In this document: in pieces, positions 32,544-41,223 of the stretch
Layout: every line of letters begins with the position of its first letter
Numbering within the stretch: position 1 is the stretch's first letter
Assembly: GCA_963741525.1 (NCBI GenBank)
Contig: CAVUIW010000028.1
Span: 124,001-188,000, forward strand
Direction: 5' to 3'
Source: JANNSX01 sp963741525
GTDB taxonomy: Bacteria; Pseudomonadota; Alphaproteobacteria; Rhizobiales; Hyphomicrobiaceae
DNA length: 64,000 nt
Position numbers and translations under genes: made by a program
The notes under the pieces: generated by a model
The model's input: only the letters and a program-made list of their open reading frames with translations
The model's database searches: none
What the model was told of the DNA's origin: nothing

Positions 32544-32707
32544 GGTTTTTCGCTGCTCCTCCGCGTTCTTCGCCGCGGACAATAGCCAAACCGCGGTCTC
32601 CGGCGAAGCCCAGTCCGCGCGCGCCCGAGCATAACCGTATTGCAGGGCCGATCTTGCCCTAAAAGCGTATCCGGCTGATCATTGGCGATCATCATCGCGA
32701 GGCCGGA

Positions 32708-33877
32708 ATGCAAACCCACTTCTCCCCCTTCCCCCGCGAGGTCTTCGAGGCACGGATCGCGCGGGCCCGCGCCGCCATGGCCGGTGCCGGGCTCGATGCG
32801 CTCATCATTGTCGCGCTGGAGCATCTCTACTACTTCGGCGGCTATGACAGCTGGGTCGGCGTCAACAGCCCGCAGGCCATGATCCTGACCAAGGGCAACG
32901 ATGCGCCGACGCTTGTTCTCCGCGACGTCGATATCACGCTCGCCCGCGAGACGACCTTCCTCTCCGACATCCGCACCTATCGCCTCAACGTCGACTATTT
33001 CCCGGACATCGTGCGCGACATCCTCATCGAAAAGGGCGTTAAGAGCGGCGCGGCCGGCATCGAGATGGGGACTTATGCGTTGCCGATGTCGTTGGGCGAG
33101 GCGCTGCGCGGGTCGCTCCACCCCGTTGCGCTCGCCGACACCACCGAGCTGCTCGGGCGCTTGCGCATCCTCAAATCGCCCGCCGAGATCAAGCTGATGG
33201 AGCAGGCGGCACGCTATGCCGAGATGGGCCTCGAGGCCTTCCGGCGATTTGCCCGGCCGGGCATTACGGAGATCGCGCTTTCGGCCGAGATCGAGGCCGC
33301 TCTGCGCCGGGCCGGCAGCGACTACTGGTCGATCCCGATCGAGCTGACCTCTGGCTACCGCACGCCCGGCGGACACGGCACCGCGCGCGAGAAGGAGATC
33401 GCGCCCGGCGACCTCGTGCATGTCGAGCTTGCGGGAGTGAGCCACCGGTATCACGCGGCTGCCATGCAGACGATCGCCGTTGGTCAACCCAGCCAACGCG
33501 CGCGCGACATCTATGCGCTCGGTATCGAGTCGCTCGAGGCCGGCGTTGCCGCGATCCGCGTCGGCGCACCCGTCGAGGCGGTGGAGGAAGCATCGCTTGA
33601 ACCTTTGCGCCGCCGCGGTCTCGAGCACACCGCCATGATGCGCTTCGGCTATGGCATTGGCATCGCCTATCCGCCGATCTGGCTTGAACCGCTGACCATC
33701 GCCCGCGGCTTCCCGACCAAGCTCGAGGCCGGCATGACCTTCGTGCTCCACTCCTGCATCGAGCTTCCCGACGAGGGTCTCGGCGTCATCCAGGGGGGAA
33801 CGTATGGGCTGGATGCCAACGGCCTCCGCATGCTCGCGGGCGCCGGCGATGTCGGACTGCACATAGTGGAAGCTTGA
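32708..33877 (+). CDS. M24 family creatinase/ectoine-hydrolase-like protein
   Basis: A 389-residue pita-bread-fold protein annotated in most pipelines as Xaa-Pro peptidase. The N-terminal creatinase domain begins FPREVFEARIARARAAMAGA. In the catalytic domain the two aspartates that bind metal in aminopeptidases are replaced (GDLVHVELAG and RYHAAAMQTI), which matches creatinase and ectoine hydrolase (DoeA-type) enzymes that need no metal. The GYGIGIAYPP segment near residue 315 also fits that branch. It is upstream of the PreT/PreA genes on the same strand, suggesting breakdown of a cyclic amide or guanidino compound. Substrate is inferred only. Confidence 0.85.
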   Translation: MQTHFSPFPREVFEARIARARAAMAGAGLDALIIVALEHLYYFGGYDSWVGVNSPQAMILTKGNDAPTLVLRDVDITLARETTFLSDIRTYRLNVDYFPDIVRDILIEKGVKSGAAGIEMGTYALPMSLGEALRGSLHPVALADTTELLGRLRILKSPAEIKLMEQAARYAEMGLEAFRRFARPGITEIALSAEIEAALRRAGSDYWSIPIELTSGYRTPGGHGTAREKEIAPGDLVHVELAGVSHRYHAAAMQTIAVGQPSQRARDIYALGIESLEAGVAAIRVGAPVEAVEEASLEPLRRRGLEHTAMMRFGYGIGIAYPPIWLEPLTIARGFPTKLEAGMTFVLHSCIELPDEGLGVIQGGTYGLDANGLRMLAGAGDVGLHIVEA

Positions 33878-33994
33878 TCGCCTTTCTGCTTTTGACCATT
33901 TGGTAAAAATTCATTGCCGGCCCCGGCGAACTGGGGCATTCTGCCGGCAAGCGCGGCCGTCGATCAGGAGCCGTGTGCGCCAAGGAGGACACGC

Positions 33995-35350
33995 ATGCCG
34001 TCCGACAAGGGACTGGGCAAATCCGGCATCGCCATGGGTCGGCTTTCGGCTTCAGAGCTCAAGGCCAACTTCGGTGATCTGCATCCCCCGCTCTCCGCGC
34101 ACGAGGCCATGGTCGAGGCCGATCGCTGCTATTTCTGCTACGACGCGCCCTGCATGACCGCGTGCCCGACCGCGATCGACATTCCCCTCTTCATCCGGGA
34201 GATCGCCGCCGGTAATCCGAAAGGCGCGGCGAAGACGATCTTCGACCAGAATATCCTTGGCGGCATGTGCGCGCGCGTCTGCCCGACGGAAACGCTTTGC
34301 GAGGAGGTCTGCGTCCGCGAGGCGGCCGAGGGAAAGCCCGTCAAGATCGGCGAGCTACAGCGCTACGCGACCGACGCACTCATGCGCTCGGGCGAGAAGG
34401 TCTACGCGCGGGCAAAGGCGACAGGGAAGAAGGTGGCGGTTGTTGGCTCGGGGCCGGCGGGCTTGGCTTGCGCGCATCGCCTGGCGCTCAACGGCCACGA
34501 CGTGACGATCCTGGAATCGCGCGACAAGGCGGGCGGTCTCAACGAGTACGGCATTGCCGCCTATAAAGTCGTTGACCAGTTCGCGGCGCGTGAGATCGAA
34601 TTCATCCTCTCGGCCGGCGGCATCAAGATCAAGACGGGCAAGCTGCTCGGCAAGCACTTCACATTGGATAGCTTGAAAGAGGACTATGACGCCGTCTTCC
34701 TCGGTCTCGGCCTGGCCGGCGTCAACGCGCTCGGCGCCGAGGGCGAGGATGCCGACGGGGTTGCCGACGCCGTCGGCTACATCGCCGAGCTTCGGCAGGC
34801 GAAGGATCTCGCCAAGCTTCCCGTAGGCCGCCGCGTTGTTGTCATTGGTGGCGGCATGACGGCGATCGATGCGGCTGTGCAGTCGAAACTGCTCGGCGCC
34901 GAGGATGTGACCATTCTCTATCGCCGCGGCAAGGCACAGATGAATGCGAGCGTATTCGAGCAAGACCTCGCGCAGACGAGGGGCGTCAAAATCAAGCACT
35001 GGGTGAGGCCGAGGCGCATACTGGCCGAGAAGGGCAAAGTGAAGGGCATCGAGTGCGAGTACACGGCCGTCGAGGCGGGCAAGCTCGGCGGCACCGGCGA
35101 GACCTTCAAATTGGACGCCGACATGATCTTCAAGGCCATCGGCCAGACCTTCGAGGCCGGCCCCATCGGCAAGTCGGTCAAGCTCGAGAGCGGCCGGATC
35201 AAGGTCGATGCCGAGGGCCGCACGAGCGCCAAGGGCATCTGGGCCGGTGGCGACTGCACGGCCGGTGGCGAAGACCTAACCGTCACCGCAGTCGCCAACG
35301 GGCGTGATGCTGCAGAGAGCATGCATCGGGCGCTGATGGATGGTCACTGA
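33995..35350 (+). CDS. preT: NAD-dependent dihydropyrimidine dehydrogenase subunit PreT (GltD-like)
   Basis: A 451-residue flavin/iron-sulfur electron-transfer subunit of dihydropyrimidine dehydrogenase, which reduces uracil and thymine with a pyridine nucleotide. The N-terminal Fe-S region shows CYFCYDAPCMTACP and GGMCARVCPTETLCEEVC. Two Rossmann dinucleotide sites follow: VAVVGSGPAGLACAHRL (about residue 147) and VVVIGGGMTAIDAAV (about residue 285). The ATG at 33995 follows AAGGAGGA, better than the extension to 33914. preA lies 440 bases downstream with a small membrane protein gene in between. The related PydX/PreT distinction is not decidable. Confidence 0.92.
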   Translation: MPSDKGLGKSGIAMGRLSASELKANFGDLHPPLSAHEAMVEADRCYFCYDAPCMTACPTAIDIPLFIREIAAGNPKGAAKTIFDQNILGGMCARVCPTETLCEEVCVREAAEGKPVKIGELQRYATDALMRSGEKVYARAKATGKKVAVVGSGPAGLACAHRLALNGHDVTILESRDKAGGLNEYGIAAYKVVDQFAAREIEFILSAGGIKIKTGKLLGKHFTLDSLKEDYDAVFLGLGLAGVNALGAEGEDADGVADAVGYIAELRQAKDLAKLPVGRRVVVIGGGMTAIDAAVQSKLLGAEDVTILYRRGKAQMNASVFEQDLAQTRGVKIKHWVRPRRILAEKGKVKGIECEYTAVEAGKLGGTGETFKLDADMIFKAIGQTFEAGPIGKSVKLESGRIKVDAEGRTSAKGIWAGGDCTAGGEDLTVTAVANGRDAAESMHRALMDGH

Positions 35351-35416
35351 TGAGTGCCGCCGGCAATTCAGAGCGCGCCGGTCCGGACCCTCGACGATGG
35401 GGAGCATTGAACGCAC

Positions 35417-35719
35417 ATGGCCTTGTGGCTCTTTCGATTGCTGCTTTTGCTGGCGATCATCGTGAGTGTGGCGATGGTCGCAATGTGGGCCTTCGGGGCC
35501 TATCTCTTGTTTCTCGTGAGCGGAGCCGCGGACGCGGAATCGCAGCGATGGGCCACTTCCACGACAATCTTCCTCGCCGTTTCGTCCGGGCTCATCGCGC
35601 TCGGCATCTTCGGCATCATCAAAGGATGGAAGCTCGGCAGGGAGCAACACTACGGCAAGGCTGCAAGGTGGATCGGCGTGCCACTCCTGCTTCAAGTCGC
35701 CGTGATGGTTTTACTGTAG
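35417..35719 (+). CDS. Hypothetical two-helix membrane protein between preT and preA
   Basis: A 100-residue protein with three hydrophobic segments (LFRLLLLLAIIVSVAMVAMW, TIFLAVSSGLIALGIFGI and the C-terminal IGVPLLLQVAVMVLL), no recognised family and no soluble domain. It sits between the two subunit genes of dihydropyrimidine dehydrogenase in the same direction, 66 bases after preT. It may be a passenger, or a small membrane partner; nothing in the sequence decides. Weak ribosome site (GGGGAGC at 35400). Confidence 0.6.
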   Translation: MALWLFRLLLLLAIIVSVAMVAMWAFGAYLLFLVSGAADAESQRWATSTTIFLAVSSGLIALGIFGIIKGWKLGREQHYGKAARWIGVPLLLQVAVMVLL

Positions 35720-35792
35720 CCGGGACTTCTCACTCGGCACATGACGACGTGGCAGCACCGGCCACGCCAAACCGGATCTGACGGAGGCTACC

Positions 35793-37100
35793 ATGCCCGA
35801 CATCCGCAGCGAGTTCCTCGGCATCAAATCGCCGAACCCGTTCTGGCTCGCCTCCGCGCCGCCGACGGACAAGGAGTACAATGTCGTCCGCGCCTTCAAG
35901 GCCGGCTGGGGCGGCGTTGTCTGGAAGACGCTCGGCGAGGACCCGCCGATCGTCAATGTCAACGGCCCGCGCTACGGCGCCGTGCATGGCCCCGATCGCT
36001 GGCTGCTCGGCCTCAACAATATCGAGCTCATCACCGACAGGCCGCTCGATGTGAACCTTCAGGAGATCAAGCAGGTCAAGAAAGACTGGCCCGATCGCGC
36101 CATCGTCGTCTCTTTGATGGTGCCGTGCGAGGAGAAGAACTGGTCGGCCATCCTCAGCCGTGTCGAGGAAACCGGCGCCGACGGAGTCGAGCTCAATTTC
36201 GGCTGCCCGCACGGCATGTCCGAGCGCGGCATGGGCGCGGCGGTCGGCCAGGTGCCGGAATACATCGAGATGGTGGCGCGCTGGTGCAAAGCGCACACGC
36301 GCATGCCAGTCATCGTGAAGCTCACCCCCAACATCACCGACATCCGCCATCCCGCGCGCGCGGCGAAAAAGGGCGGGGCGGACGCCGTCTCGCTCATCAA
36401 CACCATCAACTCCATCGTTTCCGTGAACCTGGAAACGATGTCGCCGGAGCCCTCGATCGACGGCAAGGGCACGCATGGCGGCTATTGCGGCCCGGCGGTG
36501 AAGCCGATCGCGCTCAACATGGTGGCCGAGATCGCGCGCGACCGGGAGGCGGGTGGCATTCCCATCTCCGCCATCGGCGGCATCACGACCTGGCGAGACG
36601 CGGTGGAGTTCATGGCGCTGGGGGCCGGCAATGTGCAGGTCTGCACGGCGGCAATGACCTACGGCTTCAAGATCGTCCAGGAGCTGATCTCAGGCCTGGA
36701 AACCTTCATGCGCGAGAGCAACTATTCACGCCTCGACCAGTTCATCGGCCGCGCGGTGCCCAACGTAACGGACTGGCAGTATCTGAATTTGAACTACGTG
36801 GCGAAGGCGAAGATCGACCAGGATTTGTGCATCAAATGCGGCCGCTGCCACATCGTCTGCGAGGACACCTCGCATCAGGCGATCACCTCGATGGTCGATG
36901 GCAAGCGGCATTTCGAGGTGATCGATGCGGAATGCGTCGGCTGCAATCTGTGCGTCAGCGTGTGCCCGATCGAGAATTGCATCACCATGGAGCCGATGGT
37001 GAAGGGCACTGACCCGCGCACCAAGCAGAAGATCAGCCCGAAACACGCGAACTGGACGACTCACCCGAACAATCCGAACCGGAAGGATGCTGCGGAGTAG
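35793..37100 (+). CDS. preA: NAD-dependent dihydropyrimidine dehydrogenase subunit PreA
   Basis: A 435-residue catalytic subunit with an FMN-binding TIM barrel followed by a 2x[4Fe-4S] ferredoxin domain. Barrel marks are NPFWLASAPPTDKEYNVV, ELNFGCPHGMSERGMG with the catalytic-loop cysteine, and PISAIGGITTWRDAVEF. The clusters are in CIKCGRCHIVCEDTSHQA and CVGCNLCVSVCPIENC near residues 345 and 385. GGAGG precedes the ATG. With PreT it performs the first step of reductive pyrimidine degradation; a dihydropyrimidinase is not in the window. Confidence 0.95.
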   Translation: MPDIRSEFLGIKSPNPFWLASAPPTDKEYNVVRAFKAGWGGVVWKTLGEDPPIVNVNGPRYGAVHGPDRWLLGLNNIELITDRPLDVNLQEIKQVKKDWPDRAIVVSLMVPCEEKNWSAILSRVEETGADGVELNFGCPHGMSERGMGAAVGQVPEYIEMVARWCKAHTRMPVIVKLTPNITDIRHPARAAKKGGADAVSLINTINSIVSVNLETMSPEPSIDGKGTHGGYCGPAVKPIALNMVAEIARDREAGGIPISAIGGITTWRDAVEFMALGAGNVQVCTAAMTYGFKIVQELISGLETFMRESNYSRLDQFIGRAVPNVTDWQYLNLNYVAKAKIDQDLCIKCGRCHIVCEDTSHQAITSMVDGKRHFEVIDAECVGCNLCVSVCPIENCITMEPMVKGTDPRTKQKISPKHANWTTHPNNPNRKDAAE

Positions 37101-37438
37101 GCCGAGACGCCCGCGCGTCGCTCACCCCCTCTCCCGGCGCATTCGCGCCACCCTCTCCCAAGGGAGAGGGCCGGCCATAGCGGGCGCCCGTTACGTGGTA
37201 AGATTCAATGTGGGGGTCTGTTCGGAGTTTTTGCCACAAGCTCAAATGCGTGTAGAGCGTCATCAGCAGCGCGGCGCTTCTTTCGGCCCTGCCCTTTGGG
37301 GGGGGGTGGCGCGGTCCATGCGGAGCATGGCTTCGCCATGACTGCGCCGGGAGAGGGGTCGAGCCTTGCTCCGACGGCACCACGACAATGGAAAGCGAGG
37401 GTAATCTGCTCCGGCAACGATGATCTTGAGGGAATCCG
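37101..37438. other. Convergent intergenic region with GC-rich palindromes, no gene seen
   Basis: Between preA and the bactofilin gene. It contains CCCTCTCCC/GGGAGAGGG inverted repeats (37125-37171 region, and again as GGGAGAGGGG near 37350) and a run of nine G at about 37300. These look like common repeat debris that could terminate both convergent transcripts. No coding sequence is supported. Confidence 0.4.
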
Positions 37439-38086
37439 CTAACCCCTTACCGCAATCGTCACGCGGCGCGCATCCCCCGACGTCGCGCCCTGCTTGTCGG
37501 CGACGACGACGTCGAAGGCGGCCTCGCGGTCGACGCTGCCGTCGTGGACGAACAGGACACGCTCGCTCATGAGGTCGGCCTGGGTGAAATTCTCCACTGG
37601 TTGGCTCGAGCTGCCGAGCGAGACGAAGCCGTGCCGGGCGTTCGAGATCGTATAGATCAAGTGCTCCGGCATATCGTCTGGATCATGGGCGGTCAGGTCC
37701 CGCGTGGTGATGCGGACGGCGCGGCCTTTGTCGACGCTGAGTTCGAAGTCGCCGCCGAGCGTCGGCGGCACGTTGCGGACATCGGCGGTCAAGTCGGCGC
37801 CGCTCTCCATGGCGAGCTCGCCATACAGCACGGAGCCCGCGACCTTGCCCGTCGAGCGGATATGGCAGAGATGCTTGATGACCACATCGCCCTGGACGGT
37901 ACCCAGCACCTCGATGTTGTCCGCGCGGATCTTGCCGAAAACACGGCCGCCGGGATGGACGAGCAGCGAGCCGGTCTCGACTTCGCCTTCGATGTAGCCT
38001 TCGACCTCGAGTTGGCGACAGCGGCGAATGCTGCCCTTGATGATCATGTCCTCGCGGATCACCGTCACATTGTACTGGCCGACCAC
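37439..38086 (-). CDS. Bactofilin-domain protein with cadherin-like/NG2-type C-terminal domain
   Basis: A 215-residue protein. Residues 1-105 are a bactofilin (polymer-forming cytoskeletal, DUF583) beta-helix with its repeating pattern (GSIRRCRQLEVEGYIEGEV, GGRVFGKIRADNIEVLGTV, GDVVIKHLCHIRSTGKVAG). Residues about 110-215 read like a cadherin-like or CSPG/NG2 repeat: DFELSVDKGRAVRITTRDL, HDPDDMPEHLIYTI, ARHGFVSL, FTQADLMSERVLFVHDG and EAAFDVVVADKQG. The start is GTG with GGGGAG upstream. Bactofilins polymerise in the cytoplasm, whereas such repeats are usually extracellular, so the combination is odd. Two family 1 palindromes lie upstream. Confidence 0.78.
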   Translation of the reverse strand: MVGQYNVTVIREDMIIKGSIRRCRQLEVEGYIEGEVETGSLLVHPGGRVFGKIRADNIEVLGTVQGDVVIKHLCHIRSTGKVAGSVLYGELAMESGADLTADVRNVPPTLGGDFELSVDKGRAVRITTRDLTAHDPDDMPEHLIYTISNARHGFVSLGSSSQPVENFTQADLMSERVLFVHDGSVDREAAFDVVVADKQGATSGDARRVTIAVRG

Positions 38087-38107
38087 GGCTTACTCCCCGA
38101 AACACCA

Positions 38108-38156
38108 GAGCACGTTCAGGCGAAGTGGGAACCGGTTCGCCGTACGAACAGTGCTC
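38108..38156. repeat. Palindromic intergenic repeat, family 1
   Basis: GAGCACGTTCAGGCGAAGTG with a slightly altered right arm (GAACAGTGCTC). First of two copies 15 bases apart, upstream of the bactofilin-type gene, where it may belong to the leader. Confidence 0.8.
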
Positions 38157-38171
38157 ACAACCTCAAAGACA

Positions 38172-38218
38172 GAGCACGTTCAGGCGAAGTGGGAACCGGT
38201 TCGCCGTAGAACGTGCTC
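38172..38218. repeat. Palindromic intergenic repeat, family 1
   Basis: Same orientation as the copy at 38108 with the consensus right arm GTAGAACGTGCTC. Identical to that copy through the central GGGAACCGGTTCGCC. Confidence 0.8.
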
Positions 38219-38362
38219 AAAGCGAAAAAAACGCGGCGCGACTAAAGCGGGCGAATGGGGCCCAACTGTGCCCGATCCATTCCTTGCGTGCAGCCGGCCC
38301 CCGCCAGAAACAAGCCTAGGCTATCCGCTAGGCCGGCAGCAATAGGCGATTTCCTCAGGCGA

Positions 38363-39619
<1,257 letters not shown>

Positions 39620-39847
39620 GGCGCGGTCTTAGCAGATTTAAGTGCGCACTCAATCTGAGCTGCGGGCTGGCTCGATAACCTTACTTGTCGATTTTCTGCA
39701 ACAGTCGCGCGACGTCCTCGACACGCCCTGGTACAGCCGAAGATTGGTCACCTTTGCCGCGCATGACCTTTGGCAGGTCCGGAGCATTCTCCAACGTGCC
39801 ACATTCGAGGCGCGGCCGGCGTGGTTTATGCCCAGAGTGAGCGGTTC

Positions 39848-41011
39848 ATGCAGCGCGTTGTGTCCAAAGCCTTCATCATCGCCGCCCGGCGCTCGGCGAT
39901 CGGCCGTATCGGCGGGCTGCACCGCCTGAGGCGGGTCGAGGATTTGACGGCGCCGATCATCGTCAAGGCGCTCGATGATGCCGGGATCGCCGCCAAGGAT
40001 GTCGACGAGATCATCCTCGGCAATGCGACGGCAGGCGGCAATCCGGCACGCCTGGTGGCGCTCGCAAGCGGGCTCTCCGACTTGGTGCCTGCCTTGACCG
40101 TCGACCGGCAGTGCGCGTCGGGCCTCGAGGCTATCGCTCAAGCCAGCGTCCTCATCGCCTCGGGGGAGGCGAAGATCATCGTTGCCGGCGGCATGGAGAG
40201 CCTTTCGACCGCGCCCTGGCGCGTGGCGCGTCCACGCAATCCCTATCTGATGCCGCGTTTCATCGGCCACGACCAAGGCGACGGCATGGACTGTTCGCGC
40301 CTCGTGCTCGCGGCAGAGACGGTGGCGCAGCGCTTCCAGATCACGCGCAAGCGCCAGGACGTCTACGCCGCCGAGACGCGGCAGCGGGCGCTGAAGGCGG
40401 ATGATGCCAGGACCTTCGTCGGCGAGATCGTTGCTTTGAAAAAGGAGCGCAGCGAGACGCGCGACGAGGCCCTTTCGGAAGTTTACGACTTGGACGAGCT
40501 TGGCGACCTGCCGGTCTTCCGCGAGCCCGACGGCTCGGTCACGCAAGGCAATGCGGCAAGCATGCATGATGGCGCGGCGATCGTCGTTATGGTGTCGGCG
40601 GATGTTCTGAAAGGCCTAGGCAAAGTCCCAGGCCTCGCAGTCATCGGCTGCGTGTCGTCGGGTGCATCGGCCGGCGAGGAAGCGACGGCCTCCATCGAGG
40701 CCATGCGCAAGCTGAAGGCCAGGGTCAACGGCGCCCTGCCCGAGAAGCTCCCATTGGTTGAGCTCAATGAGGCGAGCGCGGCCGAGGCGATTGCATTTCG
40801 GGACAGCCTGTCGATCAGCGAAGACGCGCTCAATCCTGACGGCGGCGCGCTCGCGCGGGGCTATCCGTTCGGCGCGGGCAGCGCGGTTGCGGCCGTGCGT
40901 GTGTTCTCGCGGCTCGCCCGGCAGAAGGATGCGGCGAAGAGCGATGTCGGCGTCGCGGTCTCGGGCGGTCTGGGTGGCGTTGGAACCGCGGTCGCGTTTC
41001 AGCGCGTGTGA
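39848..41011 (+). CDS. Thiolase family protein with substituted catalytic residues
   Basis: A 387-residue thiolase-fold protein. The nucleophilic cysteine is conserved at C89 (VDRQCASGLEAI) and an NEASAAEA motif corresponds to NEAFA. However the GHP histidine is Tyr (GGALARGYPFGAGSA) and the final CxG cysteine is Ser (VAVSGGLGGVG). Both normally take part in Claisen chemistry, so it may act differently from acetyl-CoA acetyltransferases, perhaps as a sterol-carrier/thiolase-like or a one-way acyltransferase. ATG at 39848 is preferred to 39770. It is a single gene, upstream of the large membrane protein. Confidence 0.83.
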   Translation: MQRVVSKAFIIAARRSAIGRIGGLHRLRRVEDLTAPIIVKALDDAGIAAKDVDEIILGNATAGGNPARLVALASGLSDLVPALTVDRQCASGLEAIAQASVLIASGEAKIIVAGGMESLSTAPWRVARPRNPYLMPRFIGHDQGDGMDCSRLVLAAETVAQRFQITRKRQDVYAAETRQRALKADDARTFVGEIVALKKERSETRDEALSEVYDLDELGDLPVFREPDGSVTQGNAASMHDGAAIVVMVSADVLKGLGKVPGLAVIGCVSSGASAGEEATASIEAMRKLKARVNGALPEKLPLVELNEASAAEAIAFRDSLSISEDALNPDGGALARGYPFGAGSAVAAVRVFSRLARQKDAAKSDVGVAVSGGLGGVGTAVAFQRV

Positions 41012-41092
41012 GCGTCATCCGTGGTCTTCCTGCTGTATTCTGCGGGCGGGGGCGTGCTATGGACGGTCAAGCGCGTAGAGGAGAGCGGCCCA

Positions 41093-41139
41093 GAGCACTT
41101 TCCAGCCAAGTGGATTCCGGTTGGACGGTAGAAAGTGCC
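41093..41139. repeat. Palindromic intergenic repeat, family 1
   Basis: GAGCACTTTCCAGCCAAGTG mirrored by GGACGGTAGAAAGTGCC. It lies in the open-frame extension upstream of the large membrane protein, which supports a start for that gene further downstream. Confidence 0.75.
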
Positions 41140-41223
41140 CAAAGCCAAAAACCTGGACCCTCTTCCAATCCGCTCGGATCGGAAGACGGTCTAGCGCGGT
41201 TTCTGGCGGGGTGTTCGAGAAGG

